DNA of 64,000 nucleotides, taken from positions 1-64,000 of the forward strand of contig JACQWY010000006.1 in the NCBI GenBank assembly GCA_016209015.1, written 5' to 3'. Shown one piece after another: positions 42,374-52,200 of this stretch. The first letter of the stretch is position 1, and every line of letters starts with the position of its first letter. A program made the position numbers and the translations under genes. The notes under the pieces were generated by a model. That model saw only the letters and a list, made by a program, of their open reading frames with translations. It was not told the DNA's origin and made no database searches. Origin of the DNA: Gammaproteobacteria bacterium (GTDB lineage Bacteria; Pseudomonadota; Gammaproteobacteria; Ga0077536).

Positions 42374-44080
42374 TCAGACGCGGCGCTTGTGATATTCGGG
42401 TTTCTCGCCCGTGCCGTAGAGCACGAGCGCGCCCTTCTCGCCGACGGCGTTCGGGCGCTGGAAGATCCAGTTCTGCCACGCGCTCAGGCGGGCGAAGATT
42501 TTCGATTCGAGCGTTTCGGGGCCGGCGAAGCGCAGATTCGCCTCCATGCCGGTGAGCGCATCGGGCGAGAAGCTCGCGCGGGCCTGCAGCGCGATGCGCA
42601 CCTCGTCCGCCCAGTCGATGTCGTCGGGCGTGAACGTGACGAGGCCGAGCGCGGCGGCGGCGCGCGCGGCCAGCGCCCTGCCCTGCTCTGCCTTCAGCGC
42701 GGCGATCGTGTCGGCCTCGTCGAGGAAGCGCGTTGCGAGGCGCGTGAGCCCGTTCACCATGGGATAAGGGCCGAAGTTCATCGCGGTGAGCGCAACGGTC
42801 GCGGCCGGACGATCGTCGCCCTCGAACCGGCCGTCGAGCATGAACGTCTGATCGCAGGCGAGGGCGAGCTCGAGCAGCGTGCCGGTGAAGCAGCTTCCCG
42901 GCTCGATGACCGCGAAGAGGCTGCGCGCGCTCACGTCGACGCGCTTCAGCACGCGCTTGAGATAGAGCGTCACCTCGCGCACGAACCAGTCGTCGGCGTG
43001 CGCGGCGAGCACGGCATCGGCGCCGGCGACGAGCGCCGCATCGCCCTCGGTGCGGAACACCCAGGTGCCGATCTCCTCTTCGTTGAAGCGCAGATGCAGG
43101 ATCGCGTCGTCCAGCGCGCGGGCGAGCGCGAGCGGCCAGAACGCCGTACCCTCGGCCGCCATCGCGGCGGGCTCCGTCGGCACGGGCGCGGTGGGCGCGC
43201 GGACGGTGAAGGTCGCGGTGCGGAGCTGGCGGTCGATCGCGACGTCGAGGTGAGGATAGTGCAGGGCATCGGCCTCGAAGCTCCGCGCGAGCGGCGCGAG
43301 CCCGATGCCTCGCGCGTCATGCGGACGATCGCTCTTCGCCGCCGCGGCGCGGGCGCGCTCGTCGACGGTCTGTTGGAAGCGCGAGGACGGGACGACCTCG
43401 TCGACGAGCCGCCACTCGACGGCGCGCTGACCGCGGATGCCCTCTTCGATCGTGCAGAAGAAATCCGCGCGGTCGCGGCGCACGCGGCGCTTGTCGACGA
43501 GCCGCGTGAGTCCGCCCGTGCCCGGCAGTACGGCGAGCAGCGGCGTCTCGGGCAGCGAGACACTCGACGCACCGTCGTCGGCGAGCACGATGTGATCGCA
43601 GGCGAGTGCGAGCTCGTAGCCGCCGCCGGCGCAGGAGCCCTTCACCGCGGCGATGAACGTCTGCTGCGAATGGCTCGTCGCGTCCTCGATGCCGTTGCGC
43701 GTCTCGTTCGTGAACTTGCAGAAGTTGACCTTGTGGGCGTGCGTCGACTTGCCGAGCATGCGGATGTTCGCGCCGGCGCAGAACACGCGATCCTTGAGCG
43801 AGGTGACGACGACCGCGCCGACTTCGGGGTGCTCGAAGCGCAGACGCTGCACGGCATCGTAGAGCTCGATGTCGACGCCGAGATCGTAGGAGTTCAGCTT
43901 CAGCTCGTAGCCGGGCTTCAGCGGTGCGTTCTCCGCGACGTCGAGGCCGAGGTACGCGACCTCGCCGTCGAAGCGCAGCTTCCAATGGCGGTACCGCGCA
44001 GGTGCGGTCTGAAAATCTATGGCCCCGGCCGGGGCCGGGACGATCGCCGCGAGAGCGTCGGTCTGTAAAGCGCGATGCAT
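42374..44080 (-). CDS. boxC: 2,3-epoxybenzoyl-CoA dihydrolase BoxC
   Basis: 568 residues, a long crotonase-family protein. The oxyanion-hole regions are DRVFCAGANIRMLG and KGSCAGGGYELALACDHI, followed by VSLPETPLLAVLPGTGGLTRL. The C-terminal half is a second, degenerate crotonase-like domain. It opens the ring of the epoxide with two waters and loses formate. ATG 44080 overlaps the last base of the boxR stop (TAATG), showing translational coupling. The start of the coding region carries a TGCA-N6-TGCA motif. Confidence 0.96.
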   Translation of the reverse strand: MHRALQTDALAAIVPAPAGAIDFQTAPARYRHWKLRFDGEVAYLGLDVAENAPLKPGYELKLNSYDLGVDIELYDAVQRLRFEHPEVGAVVVTSLKDRVFCAGANIRMLGKSTHAHKVNFCKFTNETRNGIEDATSHSQQTFIAAVKGSCAGGGYELALACDHIVLADDGASSVSLPETPLLAVLPGTGGLTRLVDKRRVRRDRADFFCTIEEGIRGQRAVEWRLVDEVVPSSRFQQTVDERARAAAAKSDRPHDARGIGLAPLARSFEADALHYPHLDVAIDRQLRTATFTVRAPTAPVPTEPAAMAAEGTAFWPLALARALDDAILHLRFNEEEIGTWVFRTEGDAALVAGADAVLAAHADDWFVREVTLYLKRVLKRVDVSARSLFAVIEPGSCFTGTLLELALACDQTFMLDGRFEGDDRPAATVALTAMNFGPYPMVNGLTRLATRFLDEADTIAALKAEQGRALAARAAAALGLVTFTPDDIDWADEVRIALQARASFSPDALTGMEANLRFAGPETLESKIFARLSAWQNWIFQRPNAVGEKGALVLYGTGEKPEYHKRRV

Positions 44081-44089
44081 TATATTGCA
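44076..44089. promoter_or_regulatory. TGCA-N6-TGCA motif at the boxR/boxC junction
   Basis: TGCA at 44076-44079 and 44086-44089, with an all-A/T six-base spacer (TTATAT), overlaps the boxR stop and boxC start. TGCA repeats are the reported recognition core of BoxR/BzdR-type regulators. It could be an internal operator, or simply coding sequence. Confidence 0.35.
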
Positions 44090-44964
44090 GTCTCCACTGG
44101 GCTCAGGTTCAGGCGTATGGGCTCTAGCGCGAGGATTTCCTCGAGGACCTCGGCGACGCCGCGGCCCGACGTGTCGACGGGCACGTCCGCACGCCGGTAC
44201 AGCGGATCGCGCTCCTTCAAAATCCGGCGCAGGTCATCCATGGCCCGGCGGTTGTCCGCCATCGGGCGGTAGTCGCCCTGGGCGATGACGCGGTTCATGT
44301 GCTCTTCGGGCGTGGCGCGCACCCAGATCGTGAAGCTGCTCGCGAGCAACAGCTCGAACGTCGCAGCCTCGGAGACGAGGCTGCCGCCGGCTGCGATGAT
44401 GGCGCGCGGGAAACGCTTGAGCGTCGCGTGCAGGGCCTGCCGCTCGTAGCGCCGGTAAGTCGCCTGGTCGCCGCGCGTGAAGATGTCCGCGATCGCCATC
44501 CCGGCTTCGCGTTCGATCTCCTGCGCGAGCTCGACGAACGGGAGTCTCAGCCGTTGCGCGAGTGCGGCGCCGAGCGTGCTCTTGCCGGCACCACGCAGGC
44601 CGATCAGCGCGACCCGCTGGACGCGGCCGCGGCTCCTGCTCCGCCCTTCGGCGACGTGCCCGTAGAGCCGCTGCAGCTCTGACTCACCCGCTTCGCGCAG
44701 CCAGTTCCGCAGGAGCGCGTACTCGACCGGGCGCTCGGACGACTCGTCGAGCAGATCGTCGACGGGCACGTTCATGGCCTGGCCGATCTGGCGCAGCAGG
44801 ACGATCGAGACGTTGCCCTTGCCGGATTCGAGCTCCGCGAGATAGCGCTCCGAGACGCCGGACTGCCGGGCGAGCATCTTGCGGGACATGCCGCGCTGGG
44901 CGCGGATCGTCCGGACCTTCGCCCCGACGCCCGCCAGATATTCTTCGGAACCCGCTATGCGCAC
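44080..44964 (-). CDS. boxR: Benzoyl-CoA-responsive regulator BoxR
   Basis: 294 residues: an N-terminal XRE-type helix-turn-helix (about 15-72, RAQRGMSRKMLARQSGVSERYLAELESGKGN), a linker, and a shikimate-kinase-like domain with P-loop GLRGAGKS at 122-129. This fusion is the hallmark of BoxR/BzdR, which repress benzoate genes until benzoyl-CoA binds the kinase-like domain. It heads the operon. The start is GTG 44964 with GGAGG upstream. Confidence 0.95.
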   Translation of the reverse strand: MRIAGSEEYLAGVGAKVRTIRAQRGMSRKMLARQSGVSERYLAELESGKGNVSIVLLRQIGQAMNVPVDDLLDESSERPVEYALLRNWLREAGESELQRLYGHVAEGRSRSRGRVQRVALIGLRGAGKSTLGAALAQRLRLPFVELAQEIEREAGMAIADIFTRGDQATYRRYERQALHATLKRFPRAIIAAGGSLVSEAATFELLLASSFTIWVRATPEEHMNRVIAQGDYRPMADNRRAMDDLRRILKERDPLYRRADVPVDTSGRGVAEVLEEILALEPIRLNLSPVETAI

Positions 44965-45019
44965 CGCTGCTGCCTCCGTCCGTCCCGCCCGATGCGAAAC
45001 GTTCTCGCAGGGTAACTGC

Positions 45020-45050
45020 TTTATAGTTCATGCTCAAGCCTCGAACTGCA
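45020..45050 (-). promoter_or_regulatory. Candidate promoter of the box operon
   Basis: On the minus strand TATAAA (45020-45025) is a strong -10. The -35 region 17 bases away (CAGTTC) is weak and overlaps a TGCA (45047-45050), the likely BoxR core. Weak -35 with an adjacent operator fits a regulated promoter. Confidence 0.35.
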
Positions 45051-45104
45051 CGTCATCCGACCGCAGGACGGCTCATTCAGGCGGCATCACGCGCCGCAAG
45101 CGGC

Positions 45105-46616
45105 TCACGCGGCGGCGAGCTCCTCGCGCAGCACGTTCTTCTGCACCTTGCCCATGGCATTGCGCGGCAGCGCCGGCCGCAGGACGTAACGCTTCGGGCG
45201 CTTGTAGCCCGCGAGGCAGTCCTTCACCGCCGCGCGGAGCGCCGTTTCGTCGCAGGCCGCGCCGGCTTTCATCACCAGCACGGCGACGACCTCCTCGCCG
45301 AAGTCCGCGTGCGGCAGGCCGATGACCGCGGATTCGAGCACGCCGGGCTGCGCATCGAGCACCTCCTCGATCTCCTTCGGATAGACGTTCAGCCCGCCGG
45401 TGATGATCAGATCCTTCGCGCGCCCGACGAGCGCGAGATAACCGTCGCCGTCGAGCACGCCGTCGTCGCCGGTATTGAAGAAACGTTCCGCGGTGAAATC
45501 CTCGGCGGTCTTCTCGGGCCGCCGCCAATAGCCGCGGCAGACGTTCGGTCCGCGCACCTGGACGTGACCGATCGTGCCCGTCCCGACCGGCGCGCCCGCG
45601 TCGTCGACGATCCGCAGCTCGACGCCCGGCAGCGGCGGGCCGACGGCGCCGGCCTTGCGTGCGCCGCGTACGGGATTCGAGGTGATGACACCCGTCTCCG
45701 TCATGCCATAGCGCTCGACGATCGTCCGGCCCGTGCGCTGCTCGAACGCGCGGAACGTCTCCGGCAGGAGCGGCGCCGAACCGCAGGTCCAGAGCCTGAG
45801 GTGCGCGGCAGCCTCGGCGGTGAAAGCGCTCGCGCCGAGCAGCCGCGTGTAATACGTCGGCACGCCCATCATCACCGTCGCCTCCGGCAGCGCCGCGAGC
45901 ACGGCCGCGACGTCGAACTTCGGCAGGAACAGCAGCCGCGAGCCCGAGAGCAGCGTGCAGCCGAGCGAGATGAACAGTCCGTGCACGTGGAAGATCGGCA
46001 GCGCGTGCAGCAGCACGTCGTCCCGACGGAACTCCCAGGCCGCGGTGAGCGCGCGCGCGTTCACGGCGAGATTGCGGTGCGTGATCTCGATGCCCTTCGG
46101 CTTGCCGGTCGTGCCCGAGGAATAGAGCAGCGCGGCGAGCTCGTCCGGGGCGCGCGGGACGACCTCGAAGTCGGGTGCCGCGCTCGAGACGAGCTCCGAC
46201 AGCGTTCCCTGCCCCGTCTCGTCGAGCGTCAGGCGATGGGCGATACCGAGCCGCGCGCAGAGCGCGGCGAGTCCGTGCGCCGTCGCCGGATCGTGCACGA
46301 CGAGCGCCGGCGCCGCATCGTCGAGGAAGTACGCGAGCTCGGCCGCGGTATAGGCCGTGTTCAAGGGATGGAACACGAAGCCGGCGCGCAGGCAGGCGAA
46401 ATAGAGCCAGATCGCCGCCGGACTCTTCTCGACCTGCACGCTCACGCGATCGCCCGGCACGAGGCCGAGATCGCTCAGCGCGCGCGCGAGCCGGGCGGAT
46501 TCGCGTTCGGCGTCGCCATAGGTGCGCGTTCGCCCGTCGGGCGTCGTCAGCAGCGGCGCGTCGGACCCGGGGAAGTGGCGGCGGAATTCGGAGTAGAGAT
46601 TGGCGTCGTCAGGCAT
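45105..46616 (-). CDS. Malonyl-CoA-synthetase-like acyl-CoA ligase (MatB-like)
   Basis: 503 residues of the AMP-forming ligase family. Motifs: LYSSGTTGKPKGIEITHRN, the A-loop LPIFHVHGLFISLGC, MGVPTYYTRLLG, TCGSAPLLPETF, VERYGMTETGVI, NTGDDG and MGKVQKNVLR with the catalytic lysine. MatB enzymes show the VPTYYTRLL and CGSAPL blocks, so malonate or methylmalonate is the best substrate guess. An acyl-CoA dehydrogenase gene lies 64 bp upstream on the same strand. It is followed by the boxR control region. Confidence 0.85.
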   Translation of the reverse strand: MPDDANLYSEFRRHFPGSDAPLLTTPDGRTRTYGDAERESARLARALSDLGLVPGDRVSVQVEKSPAAIWLYFACLRAGFVFHPLNTAYTAAELAYFLDDAAPALVVHDPATAHGLAALCARLGIAHRLTLDETGQGTLSELVSSAAPDFEVVPRAPDELAALLYSSGTTGKPKGIEITHRNLAVNARALTAAWEFRRDDVLLHALPIFHVHGLFISLGCTLLSGSRLLFLPKFDVAAVLAALPEATVMMGVPTYYTRLLGASAFTAEAAAHLRLWTCGSAPLLPETFRAFEQRTGRTIVERYGMTETGVITSNPVRGARKAGAVGPPLPGVELRIVDDAGAPVGTGTIGHVQVRGPNVCRGYWRRPEKTAEDFTAERFFNTGDDGVLDGDGYLALVGRAKDLIITGGLNVYPKEIEEVLDAQPGVLESAVIGLPHADFGEEVVAVLVMKAGAACDETALRAAVKDCLAGYKRPKRYVLRPALPRNAMGKVQKNVLREELAAA

Positions 46617-46680
46617 GGTGCTCGGGCCCGGTGAACGGCCCGGGCCACGGAGCCCGGACCGCGCGGAACGATGGGGACGA

Positions 46681-47826
46681 TCAGAGGCTGCGGCCGATGA
46701 GCTCTTTCATGATCTCGTTGCTGCCGCCGTAGATCATCTGCACGCGGCCGTCGGCGAAGAAGTGCGCGATCGGATAATCCATGATGTAGCCGTAACCGCC
46801 GTGGAGCTGCAGGCAGCGGTTCGCGAGCTCGACCTGCTTCTCCGTGCACCAGTACTTCGCCATCGACGCGCGCACGGAATCGAGCTCGCCGGCGTTCAGC
46901 GCCTGGATGCAGTGATCGAGGAACACACGGCCGATGAAGGCCTCAGTCTTGCATTCAGCGAGCGTGAACTTCGTGTTCTGGAAATCGAAGAGCGTCTGCC
47001 CGAAGGCCTGGCGCTGCTTCACGTAGTCCGTCGTCACGCGCACGATATTCTCCATCGCCGCGACCGCCGAGACCGCGATGATCAGACGCTCGCGCGGCAA
47101 CTGGTTCATGAGCTGGTAGAAGCCCTGCCCCTCGACGCCGCCGAGCACGTTCTCCACTGGCACGCGCACGTTGTCGAAGAAGAGCTCGCAGGTGTCCTGG
47201 CCCTTCATGCCGATCTTCTTCAGCGGCTTGCCGCGCGAGAAGCCCGTGACTTTGTCCGGCTCCATGAAGACGAGCGAGATACCTTTCGCCCGGGCCGACG
47301 GATCGGTCTTGCACACGACACAGATGAGGTTCGCGTTGTAGCCGTTCGTGATGAAGATCTTCGAGCCGGTGATCGAGTACTCGTCGCCGTCGCGGACCGC
47401 GCGGGTCTTCACGGCCTGCAGATCGGAGCCCGTGCCCGGTTCCGTCATGGCGATGGACGTGATGAACTCGCCCGTCGCCATCTTCGGCAGCCAGCGCTGC
47501 TTCTGCTCTTCCGTGCCGTAGCGCACGATGTAGTGCGCGACGATGCTCTGGATGCCGCTGCCGAACGCCGACACGCAGGCCCGCTGCAGTTCTTCGTAGA
47601 CGACCGCGTCGAAGCCGAAATCGCCGCCCGCGCCGCCGTATTCCTCCGGGACGTCGGGGCAGAGCAGCCCGACTTCGCCGGCCTTCAGCCAGTACTCGTG
47701 CTCCATGTGGCCGCGCTCGGCCCAGCGTTCGCGATGCGGAACGAACTCGGTCTCGATGAACTTGCGGACGGCCTCGCGGTAGATGTCGTGATCGGGGGTG
47801 AGCCAGGGAGAGCGATAGTTTTCCAT
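46681..47826 (-). CDS. Acyl-CoA dehydrogenase, LCAD-like
   Basis: 381 residues. FAD-binding blocks: FITSIAMTEPGTGSDLQAV, YNANLICVVCKTD and LQLHGGYGYIMDYPIAHFF. Where short- and medium-chain enzymes have the catalytic glutamate (YEG), this protein reads MIYGGSNEIMKEL, the long-chain-type end. In that branch the base is the glutamate of LAECKTEA, which is present here. It oxidises an acyl-CoA and passes electrons to ETF. It sits upstream of the MatB-like ligase. Confidence 0.92.
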   Translation of the reverse strand: MENYRSPWLTPDHDIYREAVRKFIETEFVPHRERWAERGHMEHEYWLKAGEVGLLCPDVPEEYGGAGGDFGFDAVVYEELQRACVSAFGSGIQSIVAHYIVRYGTEEQKQRWLPKMATGEFITSIAMTEPGTGSDLQAVKTRAVRDGDEYSITGSKIFITNGYNANLICVVCKTDPSARAKGISLVFMEPDKVTGFSRGKPLKKIGMKGQDTCELFFDNVRVPVENVLGGVEGQGFYQLMNQLPRERLIIAVSAVAAMENIVRVTTDYVKQRQAFGQTLFDFQNTKFTLAECKTEAFIGRVFLDHCIQALNAGELDSVRASMAKYWCTEKQVELANRCLQLHGGYGYIMDYPIAHFFADGRVQMIYGGSNEIMKELIGRSL

Positions 47827-47845
47827 GTCGGACCTTCATCTGGGT

Positions 47846-47869
47846 GGTGCGGCCTGGGCGGGCCGCACC
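47846..47869 (-). terminator. Terminator-like hairpin downstream of the PEP-CTERM pair
   Basis: A perfect 9-bp stem (GGTGCGGCC / GGCCGCACC) with a six-base loop, about 140 bases beyond the stop of the PEP-CTERM gene and just before the acyl-CoA dehydrogenase start. It could instead be part of that gene's 5' leader. Confidence 0.45.
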
Positions 47870-48005
47870 GCGTTGTGAGTTCGTCGCACCTTTCGGACCC
47901 GGAGTATAAACCGCCTTGCGTACGGCCGGCCCCCGCCCGGCGACGCGAACGCGGCGCGCGAGGCGAACGGGCCGACCGGTGCGCGGGCCCGGAAGGTGCG
48001 CGAGC

Positions 48006-49214
48006 TCAGCCCGCTGCAGGAACGACGGCGCCGCGCCTCCCGTTCGAGCGGCGCCGCGCCGTGATCAGACCGACCAAGCTGCTGCCGAGCAGCCAGACGG
48101 CACCCGGCAGGGGCACGGCATCGACCGGAGTGAAACCGACCGTGAACTTCGCGGCCGACAAATCGAATTGACCGGTGGGGTCGATCACGCGCGAGAGCGC
48201 GAAGCTCGAGGTGTGGGAGAAGTCGGCGGCGAGCGTCGCGTCGGTATAGCTGTCGAGCGCGAAGCTCGCCTCCGCGGTCTGGTTCAGACGCAGGGTGAAG
48301 GTCCCCAGGGCATAGAGGAACAACTGATTGCCCGGCGAGGGATCCGAATGCGGATCGGGAACGACGGTGACGTCGAAGTCCTGGTCGAGCAGGAGTGCGA
48401 GGTGCGAGAAGCGGAAGCCGCTCAGCGGGCCGTTCAGATCGTCTTCGGCGTTGAGCACGCTGCCGGCCGGGAACAGACCGAGTTGCGAGGCGGGTGCGGC
48501 CGGCAGGACCGTGAGATTGCGCGTGCTCCAGTCACCGCCCAGGGTGATGGCCGGGGCGAGCGCGCGGGCCGGATTGAACGTCAAGCTCACGCTACCCTGC
48601 GCGGTCGTCGTCGCCTGCGGTCCGACCTGCAGGGGGCGGTTGCCGATGACCTCGAGGCTCTCGCTGAAACGCGCCACGCTGTCCGCGCTGCGCTCGGTCG
48701 AGTACAGCAAGCGCCCCTTCGTCTCGTGGAGGAAGTCCGCGGTGAGGCCGCAGCTATCGAAGTTCGGGCCACTGTCGCAAGTGCCCGCCCACTGCTGGAA
48801 CTGGTGCGTCAGGTCGAAGCCGGGCTCGATCATCACCGTCACCCGGTACTCGACCGCCGCCGTCGCCTTCGCGCTGCCGACGAGATTGCCGCTCGCTTTG
48901 GCGATGGCCTCGGTGCCGAGCACGACGCTGCCGTTCTGCTGACCGACGACGCCGTAGGCGTAGCCGCCCGCGTTAGCGCTCGCCGGAGTCGTCCCGTGCA
49001 GGGCGCTCGCACTGCTGCTCACCAGGGATCCGACGCGCGGCGTCTGCTGATCGTCGTCCGCGAGGTCCGGTTGGAACTGGTAGGCATCCTGCATCCGCGC
49101 AGAGGCCGTGATGAGATCGACGGCGGCCGCGCCCGGGACGATGGCGAGACTACAGACCAGGGTGGCCAACGCGCGCAGCGGAGACTTCGTGGCGGGCGGG
49201 ATCGCGATATTCAT
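48006..49214 (-). CDS. PEP-CTERM-type exported protein, unknown function
   Basis: 402 residues with a signal peptide (SPLRALATLVCSLAIVPGAAA) and a C-terminal sorting tail: VPLPGAVWLLGSSLVGLITARRRS, a VPLP variant of the PEP-CTERM motif with its membrane helix and arginine cluster. Exosortase should cut it at the outer face of the inner membrane for export. The body is beta-rich with three cysteines (CDSG, DSCGL) and has no recognised domain. The ATG overlaps the stop of the giant gene upstream (ATGA), so both are made together. No exosortase gene is in the window. Confidence 0.82.
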   Translation of the reverse strand: MNIAIPPATKSPLRALATLVCSLAIVPGAAAVDLITASARMQDAYQFQPDLADDDQQTPRVGSLVSSSASALHGTTPASANAGGYAYGVVGQQNGSVVLGTEAIAKASGNLVGSAKATAAVEYRVTVMIEPGFDLTHQFQQWAGTCDSGPNFDSCGLTADFLHETKGRLLYSTERSADSVARFSESLEVIGNRPLQVGPQATTTAQGSVSLTFNPARALAPAITLGGDWSTRNLTVLPAAPASQLGLFPAGSVLNAEDDLNGPLSGFRFSHLALLLDQDFDVTVVPDPHSDPSPGNQLFLYALGTFTLRLNQTAEASFALDSYTDATLAADFSHTSSFALSRVIDPTGQFDLSAAKFTVGFTPVDAVPLPGAVWLLGSSLVGLITARRRSNGRRGAVVPAAG

Positions 49215-52200
49215 GGGGTGTCACTCCTGGGGGGCGAGGAACGGGGTCGGCAAGACGCGAGGCCACGCGGCCGCCGCACGAGTCCGGCCAGCGCGGCGCC
49301 GAACAGCCAGACGCCGGCAGGCAGCGGGACCGCACTGATGCGCGCCCGCAGCGTGAGGTCGAGCGGCACGAGCGCAGCGCGATAGCCGCTCGCGTTGTGG
49401 CCGGACAGCGTCAGGTGCAGCACTTCCTCGAAGTTGCCGCCGAGGGCACCGTCGAAACGGACGCTGAAATCACGCTGATCGCCGGCCTGGAGATCAGTGA
49501 GGCGCTCGACGCCGCTCAGGCTGAACGGCGCCGCCGCCGGGGCGAGGTCCGCATCGAGGCTGTCGGCCGGTCCGGCGGCCGCATTCGCGAGCCGCAGCAC
49601 GGCGCCGGCTACCGCCCCCGGTGTGAGCGTGCCGAAATCGAGGACGAGCCCGGCCGTCGTCGTGAGCAGCGTGCCGTCACCACCGGTCAGGCTGAAGGCG
49701 GGCAGCGCATAGGCATTGACCTGGGCGTGGAGTTGCACCGCGGCGGCCGGAAGATCGCGGTCCGCGAGCTCCGCATCGTGGGAAGCGAAGACGAATTCAG
49801 CCGCGCCCGAATACACGCCCGCCGTCGTGGTCTCGAGACGGAGCGTGAAGGCATCGGAGGCGTCCCCGGCGAGCAGCCCGTCCGCGCCGAGCGTGCCCTG
49901 CGCCACGAAACCCGGCGCGACATTCGCGACCGCGCCGCGCAGCCGATCGACGAGCGCGCCCGTCGCCGTATTGCGCACGCCGACGGTCCGCGCCGCGACG
50001 TCGTCGCCGACGTGCGCGATGCCGAAGTCGACGGCCGGGATGGCGAGCTCGGCCACCGCCGGGGCGTAGACCCTGCCGCGCAGCGCGATGCGCTGCGTCG
50101 CGAGGTCCGTTCGACCCAGCGCACTGCTGCCTTCGCCATCCGAGACGAACGTCACCTGCGCCGTACCCGCCTTCTCGCCCGCGACCGAGGTCTCGAGGCC
50201 CACGCGGATACCGCCCACGTCGACGGCCCCGGCCGCGAGCAGGGTGACGCCACCGGTGGCCGCGAAGCCGTCGGAGGCGCCGCCTGCGCGCGCAGTCAGG
50301 CGCTCGGAGTAGTCGTCGTTCGCGGCCGTGTTCGCGATCGCGAGATCGCGCATGCCGGCCGCGTCGCCGAGGCGGAAGGCGCCGAATTCGATCGGCTGCG
50401 CATCGAGGATCGCCGCCCCTGCATAGCGGTAGACACCGGCCCCGGCCGTGACCGCGACGTCCTGTGCCGCGAGCGGCGTCACGCCGAGCCCGCTCGTTCC
50501 GGCGCCGTCGGAGGCGAATGCGACGTTCACCGTCCCGGACACCCGCCCGGCGCTGCCGGTATCGAGGGTGACCGTCAGGCTGCTGTCGTCGGTCGCGCCG
50601 GCCGCGAGGCGCGTGAGGCTGCCAGCCGTGTGAATGCGGGCGTCCGTGGCGGCGCCGAAGGCGGCGTTCAAGCGTTCGGAGTAACCATCCGCGGCCGCGG
50701 TGTTCGTCACGCCCAGGCCGCGCGCTGCGAGATCGCCGACGTGCAGGTTGCCGAATTCGAGGGCCGCGAGCGTATTCGGCGCGGCGAAGCGAAACACCTC
50801 GCCGCTCACTGCGACCGTCTGCGCGGCGAGACCGAGCACCGGCAGGCCGCTGGTGCCGGCGCCATTGGAGGCGAGGATGAGCTGCACCGAACCCGCTTTG
50901 CGCCCGGCGCTGCCGGTATCGACCCCGACGGCGAGACTCGAAGCGTCGGTCGCGCCGGCCTGCAGGGCGGTGATCGCGCCGCCGTTCACCGTGGCGTCCC
51001 CCGTGAGCGTGCCGAAGCGTGCGTCGAGGCCCTCGGAATAACCGTCGTCCGGCGCGATGTTCGTGAGCGCGAGACGCTGACTCGCCGCGTCGCCGACGTG
51101 GCGGTTCGCAAGCACGATCGGTGCCGGCGCGCTCGCGGCCGCGAGGCGGAAGACGTCGCCCCGGACCGCGACGGTCTGCGCGGCGAGCGGCGTCTGGCCG
51201 AGACCGCTCGTACCCGTGCCGTCGGAGACGAAATCGACCGTGACCACGCCCTGCTTCGCCCCGGCACTGGCGGTGTCGACGCCGACCGCGAGTGCCGTGC
51301 CGTTGCTCGCGCCGCCGGCGAGGAGCGCGAGGCTGCCGCCGTTCGTCAGCGCGTCGCCGAGCGGCGTGCCGAAGCGCGCGTTCAAGCCTTCCGTGAATGC
51401 GCCACCCGGCGCGGCGTTCGCGATCGTGAGCGTCGCGCGCAGCGTGCCGCCGACACGCTGATTCGCGAGCCGCACCGGGCTCGCCGGCGCGATCGCCGCG
51501 GCCTCGGCGAAATTGAAAGCCGCCGCGCCCGCGGCCGAGCCGATGCCGAGCACCTGGCTGCGGGTGTTGTCGAAGTTGTCGAGGATATTGACCGACTGTC
51601 CGCTGAGCGCGGCATACACGCCGGCGGTGTCGACGGTGAAGACGACGTCGCGGACGAGGCCGGCGCCGGCGGCGACGGGTCCCCACGCGCCGGCGGACAC
51701 CCCGTTGCCGCTCAAGCGCGCATCGTCGATCGCCCCGCCGTTCACGGCGTCCTGGATCGCGCCGCGCAGGGCCGGACCGCTCGTGCCGGTATTTTCGATG
51801 GTGTAGCTGCGGGTGTTCGCGCCGACGTGGACGTTGCCGATCACGAGGCCCGGCGTCGCGGTCGCGCCATCGCTGACGCCGTCCCCGCTCACGGCCTGGT
51901 TCACGTCACCCGCGGCCAGCAGGCGATTGCCGGTGCCCGTCGTCACGACGTGCGCACGCCGGTCGAAGGCATTGCCGCTGCCGAACGCCGCATTGAGATA
52001 GTCGTCGACGACGCTCAGCGTGCGCGCACCGAGGTTCAGGCTGTCCGCCGCGCCGGCGTGTTCGAGCGTGCCGACGCTGCTGTTGCCATGACTGAGATCG
52101 GCCGCCCCCAGCGCACCGAGGCGGAGCGTGCCGGTCCCCTGCAGCGACGAGGCGGACACGAAGTTCAGCGTCCCGCCCGCGACCTCGATCACGCCCTGGT

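Noticed and set aside
47827-48005. A small gene between the acyl-CoA dehydrogenase and the PEP-CTERM gene
   Set aside because: No frame with a start, ribosome site and non-shadow composition was found; the gap holds only a hairpin.
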